Below, in pieces: positions 17,550 through 24,402 of a stretch of 64,000 nucleotides of DNA. The stretch's first letter is position 1. Each line of letters opens with the position of its first letter. The notes below the pieces were generated by a model. The model saw only the letters and a program-made list of their open reading frames with translations, did no database searches and was not told the origin of the DNA. Origin of the DNA: Chromatiales bacterium (ex Bugula neritina AB1) (GTDB taxonomy: Bacteria; Pseudomonadota; Gammaproteobacteria; Granulosicoccales; Granulosicoccaceae); assembly GCA_001730015.1 (NCBI GenBank), contig MDLA01000175.1, forward strand, positions 186,001-250,000. The letters run 5' to 3'. Position numbers and translations under genes: made by a program.

Positions 17550-18498
17550 TCTGGCTTTGTCAAGTTCAAATCCGATACTACGCTGTCCGTCTCCAGCCAA
17601 ACTTAATTTGTTTTTGCACATTACCGGGCGACGTGAAGATGGCTATCACATGTTGCAGACCGCGTTTCAGTTGCTCGATTATGGCGATGAGCTGAGCTTT
17701 AAGCTTCGCAATGATAAAAAAATAGCGCTGACCGAGCAGATCGATGGTGTCTCCCTGCAGGACAACCTCGTCTGGCGCGCCGCAACCGCTCTGCGGGAAC
17801 TTGCATTGAGTCAGGGAAATAAGCGCATCTGCGGTGTGGATATCGCGATCAAAAAAAATCTGCCTTTGGGGGCAGGCCTCGGTGGTGGCAGCTCAAACGC
17901 GGCAACCACACTGCTTGCCTTGAATAGTATCTGGAATTGCAACTTCGAACGCTCAACGCTTGCCGATCTAGGTGTGGCACTGGGCGCTGACGTACCCGTA
18001 TTTGTTTACGGGCACAGCGCTTGGGCGGAAGGAATCGGTGAAAAACTTCAGCCACTCGAGTTACCAGAGCGTTGGTTTGTGGTTGTGCATCCGGCTGTAC
18101 ACATCAGTACCGTTAAATTGTTTTCAAATTCCGAATTGACACGTGATTGCACACCGATCACAATACGCGGCTTCAGAGACGGCGAGCCTGTCTCCAATGT
18201 GTTTGAACCGATTGTCTGTGCTCAACAGCCAGCCGTTCAAAATGCACTGGAAATGTTGGCGAAGCTCGCTTCTGAAAATTGCGTTGGTACTGATTGCGGT
18301 GCATCCGGACCTGCAATGACAGGGACAGGGTCGTGTGTTTTTCTCGCTTGCGAGAGTAAACAGCAGGCACAAAATGTGCAGCGCGAATTAACTGACAGTA
18401 TGAGCGCAGGCGAAGAGGTAAGTGTGTTTATTGCCAAAGGGGTGAACCACTCACCACTAAACAAGGTAATAGAAACGTTTCGCCATTGCACTATCTAG
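17536..18498 (+). CDS. ispE: 4-diphosphocytidyl-2-C-methyl-D-erythritol kinase
   Basis: GHMP kinase that phosphorylates CDP-methylerythritol in the MEP isoprenoid pathway. The N-terminal PAKLNLFLHITGRREDGYH (residues ~20-38) and the ATP loop PLGAGLGGGSSNAA (~112-125) are conserved; a third GHMP motif, SGPAMTGTGSCVF, is near 257-269. 320 aa is slightly long for the family, the excess being at both ends. The GTG start at 17536 lies inside lolB. The order lolB-ispE-tRNA-Gln-prs is conserved in gammaproteobacteria. Confidence 0.96.
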   Translation: MSIVDLALSSSNPILRCPSPAKLNLFLHITGRREDGYHMLQTAFQLLDYGDELSFKLRNDKKIALTEQIDGVSLQDNLVWRAATALRELALSQGNKRICGVDIAIKKNLPLGAGLGGGSSNAATTLLALNSIWNCNFERSTLADLGVALGADVPVFVYGHSAWAEGIGEKLQPLELPERWFVVVHPAVHISTVKLFSNSELTRDCTPITIRGFRDGEPVSNVFEPIVCAQQPAVQNALEMLAKLASENCVGTDCGASGPAMTGTGSCVFLACESKQQAQNVQRELTDSMSAGEEVSVFIAKGVNHSPLNKVIETFRHCTI

Positions 18499-18499
18499 A

Positions 18500-18575
18500 T
18501 GGGGCGTAGCCAAGCGGTTAAGGCACCGGGTTTTGATCTCGGCATGCGTAGGTTCGAATCCTACCGCCCCAGCCA
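18500..18575 (+). tRNA. tRNA-Gln (anticodon TTG)
   Basis: A complete cloverleaf: acceptor TGGGGCG with CGCCCCA, discriminator G and encoded CCA; anticodon stem CCGGG/CTCGG around loop TTTTGAT (anticodon TTG); T arm GGTTCGAATCC. It lies directly between ispE and prs, its usual position in this gene order. Confidence 0.97.
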
Positions 18576-18604
18576 TCTATCCTACTGAGTCAGACGGATT
18601 ACCA

Positions 18605-19558
18605 GTGTCAGAATCAAATATGATGGTATTTTCGGGCAATGCCAATCCGGCATTAGCGCAGAAAATAGTTGACCAGCTTCGAATCCCTCTCGGTAAGGCC
18701 TCGGTAGCTGAATTCTCAGATAGCGAAACAGCTGTCGAAATTCTAGAAAATGTGCGTGGGCGGGATATTTTCCTGATCCAGACTACCTGCTGTCCAACCA
18801 ACCATAATTTAATGGAAATGCTCATTATGGTTGATGCCTTCCGTCGTGCGTCGGTTGATCGCATAACCGCAGTGATGCCGTATTTCGGCTATGCAAGGCA
18901 GGATCGTCGAGTACGCTCGGCTCGCGTTGCTATTTCAGCAAAGCTGGTGGCCAACATGATCACTATCGCCGGCGTAGACCGCGTGTTAACTGTCGATGTA
19001 CACGCCGAGCAGATTCAGGGCTTTTTCGATATTCCCGTTGATAATGTCTATGCCTCTCCGTTGTTGCTTGGCGACTTATGGCGCCAGAAGCACCAGAACC
19101 TGATTGTGGTTTCACCCGATGTAGGCGGTGTTGTCAGAGCGCGTGCGGTGGCAAAGCAACTGGATGACGCCGATCTGGCCATAATAGACAAACGACGTCC
19201 GCAGGCGAATCAGGCGCAGGTCATGCACATTATCGGTGATGTAAGTGGAAAAACCTGTGTCATCATCGACGACATGGTCGATACCGCTGGCACTCTTTGC
19301 AAGGCCGCTGATGCCTTGAAAGAGCATGGGGCGGGTAAAGTTGTCGCATATGCTACGCACGCAGTGCTGTCTGGAAAAGCAATCCAGAATCTGGTGGAAT
19401 CGCAAATTGATGAATTGGTGGTAACAGACACAATCCCGATGTCAGCTGAAGTAGCCGCCTGCAGTAAAATACGCCAGCTTTCGGTAGCCAATATGCTTGC
19501 CGAAACCATTCGGCGCATTCATGAAGAAGAATCGGTTAGTTCGATCTACATGGATTAA
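18605..19558 (+). CDS. prs: Ribose-phosphate pyrophosphokinase (PRPP synthetase)
   Basis: Makes PRPP from ribose-5-phosphate and ATP for purine, pyrimidine, His, Trp and NAD synthesis. It has the flexible loop region KRRPQANQ and the PRPP-binding loop VIIDDMVDTAGTLC. The frame stays open upstream through the tRNA, but family homology starts at MMVFSGNANP, so the start is GTG 18605 (317 aa) or ATG 18620/18623. The start lies only 30 bp after tRNA-Gln, so tRNA and mRNA probably share a transcript. Confidence 0.96.
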   Translation: MSESNMMVFSGNANPALAQKIVDQLRIPLGKASVAEFSDSETAVEILENVRGRDIFLIQTTCCPTNHNLMEMLIMVDAFRRASVDRITAVMPYFGYARQDRRVRSARVAISAKLVANMITIAGVDRVLTVDVHAEQIQGFFDIPVDNVYASPLLLGDLWRQKHQNLIVVSPDVGGVVRARAVAKQLDDADLAIIDKRRPQANQAQVMHIIGDVSGKTCVIIDDMVDTAGTLCKAADALKEHGAGKVVAYATHAVLSGKAIQNLVESQIDELVVTDTIPMSAEVAACSKIRQLSVANMLAETIRRIHEEESVSSIYMD

Positions 19559-19606
19559 ACAGACCGGTGCAGGCGCCGCTGTACTGGCTATAGTTAGAAA
19601 CTTTGT

Positions 19607-19660
19607 TATACTGATCGGCTTTGCATCGTTTTGGTCGCGAATCGATGCAATTATTTTTTG
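19607..19660 (+). promoter_or_regulatory. rplY promoter candidate followed by leader hairpin
   Basis: A good -10 box TATACT (19607-19612; weak -35 near 19584) is followed 8 bp later by a perfect 8-bp stem TTGCATCG (19621-19628) / CGATGCAA (19643-19650) and a T-rich run, TTATTTTTTG. The hairpin may end prs transcription, or, if the -10 is real, act as an attenuator at the very start of the rplY leader. Confidence 0.45.
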
Positions 19661-19696
19661 AAATTCAGAATTACCTGACTAATTAAAGGACATTCC

Positions 19697-20353
19697 ATGA
19701 GCCTCCAGTTCAAATTGAGCGCGGAAGTACGCAGTGATTATGGTAAAGGTGCGAGCCGCCGACTGCGTCGAGCTGAAAAGTTCCCGGGCATTATCTACGG
19801 TGGCGGAGTCAATCCGACGCCTATTTCGCTGAATCATAACGAGGTCATTAACAACCTCCAGCATGAAGCCTTTTTCTCGCATATCCTGACGCTCAACGTC
19901 AGTGGTACTGAAGAACAGGCCATCATAAAAGATATCCAGCGTCACCCCTTCAAGCAGCAGATTTTACACATTGATTTTCTGCGTATCGTTGCTGGTGAGG
20001 CAATCACCGTTAAAGTACCGCTGCACTACATCAACGAAGACACCTGCGTTGGAGTTAAGGTTGAGGGCGGTTCTATCAACCGCGTTGAGACAGAAATCAG
20101 TGTCAGTTGTATGCCGAAAGATCTGCCGGAGTACATTGAAGTCGATCTCGCCGAACTGGCTCTAGGTGCTTCACTGCATCTGTCCGATGTTAAATTGCCG
20201 GAAGGGGTCACTTCAACAGATCTGGCCTATGGCGATGATGATCATGACCGGGCGATTGTAGCGGTGCACGCAACCAGAGCGAGCACAGAGTCTGAAGATG
20301 ACGGCGGCGATGAATCTGCAGCTGGTGGAGAAGAGGGTGCCGAGGATTCCTGA
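19697..20353 (+). CDS. rplY: 50S ribosomal protein L25 (Ctc/TL5 form)
   Basis: Binds 5S rRNA in the large subunit. The N-terminal L25 domain (~1-92) contains GKGASRRLRRAEKFPGIIYGG. The C-terminal TL5/Ctc beta domain (~95-185) makes this the long form (218 aa) rather than the 94-aa E. coli L25. The final ~30 residues are very acidic and low-complexity (Glu, Asp, Gly, Ala), common in this form. RBS AAAGGA precedes ATG 19697. Confidence 0.95.
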   Translation: MSLQFKLSAEVRSDYGKGASRRLRRAEKFPGIIYGGGVNPTPISLNHNEVINNLQHEAFFSHILTLNVSGTEEQAIIKDIQRHPFKQQILHIDFLRIVAGEAITVKVPLHYINEDTCVGVKVEGGSINRVETEISVSCMPKDLPEYIEVDLAELALGASLHLSDVKLPEGVTSTDLAYGDDDHDRAIVAVHATRASTESEDDGGDESAAGGEEGAEDS

Positions 20354-20377
20354 TTGGTCCCTCGCCAGCGCTAGAAC

Positions 20378-21022
20378 ATGACTGCTTTCAAGCTGATTGT
20401 CGGGCTCGGAAATCCGGGCTCAAAATACGAAGAAACCCGCCACAATGCGGGTTTCTTTTTATTGGATGAGATTGCCAGGGCTTATGGCGCAAATTTCTCT
20501 GCAGAAAAGAAATTCCATGGAGAGGTTGCCCGCAGCACAATTGCAACAGCAGATGTGAGGTTGCTAAAACCGGCAACATTCATGAATCTCAGCGGAGAAT
20601 CGGTTAAAGCCGTGGCAGGTTTCTATCGAATCGAGCCGGAACAGATTCTGGTTGCCCACGATGAACTCGATCTGGATCCCGGTACCGTGCGTCTGAAAAA
20701 AGGTGGCGGGCATGGCGGACACAACGGCCTGCGAGATATCATCAGTCACCTGGGAAAAGAATTCTGGCGCGTACGGCTTGGTATCGGCCATCCTGGCAGC
20801 GCTGGTCAAGTTGCTTCGTTTGTCTTGAAACGAGCACCGAAATCCGAGGCGGAGTTGCTTGTAAGAGCGATTGACGAGGTGATGTCGGAAATTACTTCGA
20901 TAGTTACTGGCGACACCGGCAAGGCGATGCAAAGCCTGCATCGAAAGCCGGAAAAAAGTAAGTCGGAAACGGACACGGCAGGCACAGGTAGCGGTGTCGA
21001 TCGGCAAGCGGGTTCCTCCTGA
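20378..21022 (+). CDS. pth: Peptidyl-tRNA hydrolase
   Basis: Recycles tRNA from prematurely released peptidyl-tRNA. Catalytic His22 (RHNAGFF), Asp95 (AHDELDLDPG), Asn70 and Asn116 are all present, as are the substrate-loop glycines GGGHGGHNGLRD. The core ends near residue 190; the C-terminal ~25 residues are a Lys/Ser/Thr-rich tail. 24 bp after rplY, the usual rplY-pth pair. Confidence 0.96.
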   Translation: MTAFKLIVGLGNPGSKYEETRHNAGFFLLDEIARAYGANFSAEKKFHGEVARSTIATADVRLLKPATFMNLSGESVKAVAGFYRIEPEQILVAHDELDLDPGTVRLKKGGGHGGHNGLRDIISHLGKEFWRVRLGIGHPGSAGQVASFVLKRAPKSEAELLVRAIDEVMSEITSIVTGDTGKAMQSLHRKPEKSKSETDTAGTGSGVDRQAGSS

Positions 21023-21105
21023 GCGGAAATAGATTGTGTAAAACCGAGCTCGATTGGTGTCGGGCTAACTGAATATTAACCACTACAACAGTTAGAGTTA
21101 GTGTT

Positions 21106-22197
21106 ATGGGATTTAAGTGTGGCATTGTTGGTTTACCGAATGTAGGTAAATCGACGTTGTTCAATGCATTGACCAAAGCGGAAATTGCAGCAGAAAACTA
21201 CCCGTTTTGCACAATTGAGCCCAACGTAGGCATTGTGCCGGTACCCGACCCGCGTCTTGATAGTCTTGCAGAAATAGTCAATCCGCAAAAGATCTTACCC
21301 ACCACCATGGAGTTTGTGGATATAGCAGGTCTGGTGGCTGGCGCGTCCAAAGGTGAAGGGCTGGGGAATAAATTCCTCGGTAATATTCGCGAGACCGACG
21401 CCATTGCCCATGTCGTGCGCTGCTTTGAAGACGATGATGTCGTGCATGTGGCCGGTAAAGTTAACCCGGTATCAGATATCGAAGTAATTGATACCGAGCT
21501 GTTGTTAGCGGATCTTGAGACCGCAGAGAAGGCACTGCTGCGTGTGGGAAAAAATGCCAAATCCGGAAACAAGGCAGCAATAGCAGAAAAAGCCCTGATG
21601 GAGCGTGTGGTAGTGCATCTCGATGAAGGCAAGCCCGTGCGTTCAATGACATTGAATGACAATGAAAAACAGATCGTCAGGTTGATGCATCTATTGACAT
21701 CAAAGCCCGTAATGTACATAGCCAACGTCTCTGAAGATGGGTTTGAAAACAACCCGTTGCTGGAGCAGGTGCAGGAATATGCAGCGGCTGAAGGCTCTGC
21801 TGTGGTGTCGGTATGCGCTGCAATTGAATCTGAAATCGCCCTGCTTGATGAAGAAGACAAAGCAGAATTCCTCGAAGAGCTTGGCCTTGATGAGCCCGGG
21901 CTAAACCGTGTTATTCGCGCTGGTTATAAGCTTTTAGATCTGCAAACTTTTTTCACTGCCGGCGAAAAAGAAGTCCGCGCCTGGACGGTACGCCACGGAT
22001 CCACCGCGCCGCAGGGCGCCGGTCGTATTCACACCGATTTTGAAAAAGGGTTTATTCGCGCCGAAGTGGTTGGCTACGATGACTACATCGCGTGCACCGG
22101 AGAGCAGGGAGCAAAGGACGCCGGCAAGTGGCGCCTGGAAGGGAAGGAGTACCTGATGATCGAAGGTGATGTGGTACATTTTCGCTTCAATGTATAA
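21106..22197 (+). CDS. ychF: Redox-regulated ATPase YchF
   Basis: Obg-related P-loop ATPase that binds ribosomes and responds to oxidative stress. G1 is GLPNVGKS (9-16), the switch region is DIAGLVAGASKGEGLG, and the C-terminal TGS domain covers about 275-363. It prefers ATP because the G4 motif is not NKxD. 363 aa, full length. The pth-ychF order is conserved. An inverted repeat, CTAACTG (21065-21071)/CAGTTAG (21089-21095), lies just before the start. Confidence 0.96.
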   Translation: MGFKCGIVGLPNVGKSTLFNALTKAEIAAENYPFCTIEPNVGIVPVPDPRLDSLAEIVNPQKILPTTMEFVDIAGLVAGASKGEGLGNKFLGNIRETDAIAHVVRCFEDDDVVHVAGKVNPVSDIEVIDTELLLADLETAEKALLRVGKNAKSGNKAAIAEKALMERVVVHLDEGKPVRSMTLNDNEKQIVRLMHLLTSKPVMYIANVSEDGFENNPLLEQVQEYAAAEGSAVVSVCAAIESEIALLDEEDKAEFLEELGLDEPGLNRVIRAGYKLLDLQTFFTAGEKEVRAWTVRHGSTAPQGAGRIHTDFEKGFIRAEVVGYDDYIACTGEQGAKDAGKWRLEGKEYLMIEGDVVHFRFNV

Positions 22198-22259
22198 GTA
22201 AAATAGACAAGATTACTTGACAGTCAGCAAACGAAAACCCAGAATACGCTATTAGATTC

Positions 22260-22336
22260 GGCTATGTAGCTCAGTTGGTTAGAGCACAGCATTCATAATG
22301 CTGGGGTCGGTGGTTCAAGTCCACCCATAGCCACCA
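22260..22336 (+). tRNA. tRNA-Met (anticodon CAT, elongator type)
   Basis: 77 nt including encoded CCA. Acceptor GGCTATG pairs with CATAGCC. The anticodon stem CAGCA/TGCTG encloses TTCATAA, anticodon CAT. The first acceptor base pair is G-C, so this is not the initiator, and the stem lacks the initiator's three G-C pairs; lysidine-modified tRNA-Ile(CAT) cannot be fully excluded by eye. Confidence 0.93.
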
Positions 22337-22348
22337 GGATTGAATATC

Positions 22349-22375
22349 AGGCCGTCTATGGACGGCCTTTTTTAT
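22349..22375 (+). terminator. Terminator after tRNA-Met
   Basis: Perfect 8-bp GC-rich stem AGGCCGTC / GACGGCCT with a TATG loop, followed by six T residues. It ends the tRNA-Met transcript. Confidence 0.9.
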
Positions 22376-22493
22376 GCCTGACGAAAAATAAAATCAATAA
22401 TTTAGTGTGATTTCGTGTGCTTGGTTGTGTGTTGACAGCTGGTAAATGTGTGGGTGCTAATGCGGGGTGCCTATACAAATTCCAGCGAATTTA

Positions 22494-22830
22494 TCAACTG
22501 GTACCCCTCACATCCAGTTCATCAAGGCGCGCAGTAAACAGACCGGCTAGCGGTTTAAGTTGTTTGATGGCGTGGGGTGTCGATCCCGCCTGAGCGTCAA
22601 GATTGACACGTGTTCACTCCATTCGGCGTAGTTCTCCAGGACGCTCGAAAAGCAAAGAGGGCTAACTTGAGCGTGGCAATCTCCCGGCGTGATTCAGGGC
22701 TACCAGGCTTTATCCTGCCCGTTGCGACATGCTTGGCAGCGGTATGGAAGTAGATGGCTGCAACCTCAGAGGTTGGTGAAGTGCCGGTGACAGCGAGCTT
22801 AAGCTTGTCGATGATACAGGTGAGGGACAC
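22494..22830 (-). pseudogene. Frameshifted gene remnant, family not recognised
   Basis: On the minus strand three coding-like pieces follow each other in different frames: a 5' piece read from about 22830 (contains KPGSPESRREIATLKLAL), a middle piece (VLENYAEWSEHVSIL) and a 3' piece (DAQAGSTPHAIKQLKPL... to a TGA at 22494-22496). The fragments join into one plausible protein tail if two frameshifts are removed. I cannot name the family; the position just after a tRNA suggests a former mobile-element gene, but no integrase motif is certain. No copy of the tRNA 3' end is visible between here and 24.4 kb. Confidence 0.3.
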
Positions 22831-22896
22831 ATCCGAGGATAAATCTAGTGTTAGGACGCTAAAGAATGTGTCGTTGGGCCCGAAAACTGCGGTTGT

Positions 22897-22926
22897 ATTG
22901 CGAATATTGCGAATAGCCCCTACAAT
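22897..22926 (+). promoter_or_regulatory. Toxin-antitoxin promoter with tandem 9-bp repeat
   Basis: ATTGCGAAT is repeated directly head to tail (22897-22905, 22906-22914). A promoter overlaps it: -35 TTGCGA (22898-22903), 17-bp spacer, -10 TACAAT (22921-22926). A repeat lying on a promoter before an antitoxin gene is a likely autoregulatory operator. Confidence 0.5.
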
Positions 22927-22970
22927 CGTATCGTCAATGAGACTCTTTACCCAGCCGAGGAGATGCTGTG

Positions 22971-23435
22971 ATGACCATGCCTGCTAGTTTCAGTGAGCCC
23001 TTGGGTCAGCGCTTGCCAAATGCAGATGAAAGTGACTGTGCTAACCAGCTTCGTAAAATTATGGCAGCACAGACGAAAAGCGACGGTGAAGTTGTTCTTG
23101 ACCTTGTGGCTGACAATGAAAAAATTCAAGTGGTGTTAAATAGTCAGCTGTCAAAGCTGCTTATGGATTTGTTGCGGGTTATTGGTCGAGGCGATGCCGC
23201 TACGCTGGTACCGGTATCTCAGCAGCTCACTACACAGCAGGCCGCTGATTTACTAAATGTATCCCGTCCATATTTCATTAGCAAACTACTGGATACAAAG
23301 ACAATACCGTATTCAAAAGTAGGAAGGCACAGGCGCATTTCGGCTGCTGATGTTTTTGAGTACAGGAATAATATGCATCGCAAAAGATCAGCAGCACTTG
23401 AAGAGTTAGCAGAGCAGGATGCTGATTTACTCTGA
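22971..23435 (+). CDS. Excisionase-type HTH antitoxin of a PIN toxin pair
   Basis: A small DNA-binding protein (about 154 aa). The C-terminal half carries an excisionase/MerR-like helix-turn-helix: TTQQAADLLNVSRPYFISKLL, then a wing with VGRHRRISAADVFEY (residues ~85-130). Such proteins pair with a downstream PIN-domain RNase as antitoxins. Starts are possible at GTG 22968, ATG 22971 or ATG 22977; GAGGAGA at 22957-22963 favours 22971. Its TGA is immediately followed by the ATG of the PIN gene. Its toxin is interrupted, so this antitoxin now appears to be an orphan. Confidence 0.7.
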   Translation: MTMPASFSEPLGQRLPNADESDCANQLRKIMAAQTKSDGEVVLDLVADNEKIQVVLNSQLSKLLMDLLRVIGRGDAATLVPVSQQLTTQQAADLLNVSRPYFISKLLDTKTIPYSKVGRHRRISAADVFEYRNNMHRKRSAALEELAEQDADLL

Positions 23436-24029
23436 ATGTTTGCAAATAGATTTATCGCGTTAATTGATGCCTGCTCTCTTGTGGGAGTTTTGGGTCGAAA
23501 TACACTGCTGTCTCTGGCCGAGGTTGAGTTGTATCGTGCTAGGTGGTCTGAGGAAATTTTTGCTGAGGTTGAACAAGCAATTTGCAAGATGTTTGTTCAG
23601 GCTTAAAGAGATTCACCAGAGGCTGAAGCAAAGCGACAGGTGAATCGGATTCAAGTAGCGTTTCCTGAAGGGGTCGTAGTCGATTACGAAATGCTGAAAA
23701 CGAGTTTTGAAGGCAGTCTTCCAGATCAGGATGACGTTCACGTTTTGGCAGCAGCGGTAAAGTGCCGTGCCTCTATTATTGTTGCAGAGAATTTAAAAGA
23801 TTTTCCAGACAAGGTTTTGTTGGATTTGAATCTTGAGGCTATCACGTCGGATGAATTTATTGCGAACACAATTGATTTGAGCTAGCAAAAAGCGATTGCT
23901 GCTATTGGTAAAATGCGGAACAGATTTAATAGGCCTGAAATTACTGGAGAGGAGCCGTTACTTCTGTACGAAAAGCGAGGATTTCTGAAAACCGCGGATA
24001 TGCTGAGAGACCATGTTCCGAACTTGTAG
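23436..24029 (+). pseudogene. PIN-domain toxin with two in-frame stop codons
   Basis: One reading frame of 198 codons runs from ATG 23436 to TAG 24027, broken by TAA at 23604 (codon 57) and TAG at 23883 (codon 150). The translation fits a VapC-like PIN RNase along its length: FIALIDACSLVG with the first catalytic Asp, LLSLAEVELYRARWSEEI, then DQDDVHVLAAAV and SIIVAENLKDFP (later acidic residues), and a C-terminal extension (MRNRFNRPEITGEEPLL, RDHVPNL). There is no frameshift. The simplest view is inactivation by nonsense mutation while the antitoxin stayed intact. Readthrough is a less likely alternative. Confidence 0.75.
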
Positions 24030-24228
24030 TAATTTGGCTCCGGAATATTGGAGAGAGCATTAATTGTAAATGTGGGCATCTTTGCAGGGTGCAACAATAT
24101 TTTGTCGATCGATTTTATAAAGCGTAACGTGAAACAGGCGAACCGGTTCCCTGGATGCCAGGGCAGTATGCGGTTTGAAGCTATGCTTTGATCGTCGACA
24201 GTAGTCAAACCTGAATATGTCGATGAAA

Positions 24229-24291
24229 TTGACAGGTTAGTAATATATGTCGATAAAAATGGATTTGATCGATGTATATGATCGGTACATC
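24229..24291 (+). promoter_or_regulatory. Promoter candidate and inverted repeat for the ATP-grasp operon
   Basis: -35 TTGACA (24229-24234), 17-bp spacer, -10 GATAAA (24252-24257). An inverted repeat, GATGTA (24271-24276) / TACATC (24286-24291), lies just after the predicted start site, where a repressor could block. The first gene starts at 24403. The rest of 24030-24402 shows no gene that I can support. Confidence 0.4.
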
Positions 24292-24402
24292 AAGTCCTCC
24301 CCATCACACGGAACCAAATCCACTTTCCGGGTTTGCCTGACAGCCCCCCGTTAAGTTGCTATTCTGCTGCAATTGAAAAGCCTCCACTGAGAACGATTTA
24401 CA

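Noticed and set aside
23882..24208. Minus-strand reading frame of 108 codons
   Set aside because: It is antisense to the end of the PIN toxin frame, which has family-like sequence; the antisense translation looks random.
22260..24402. Genomic-island attachment sites at tRNA-Met
   Set aside because: No second copy of the tRNA 3' end is visible down to 24.4 kb and no intact integrase is present.
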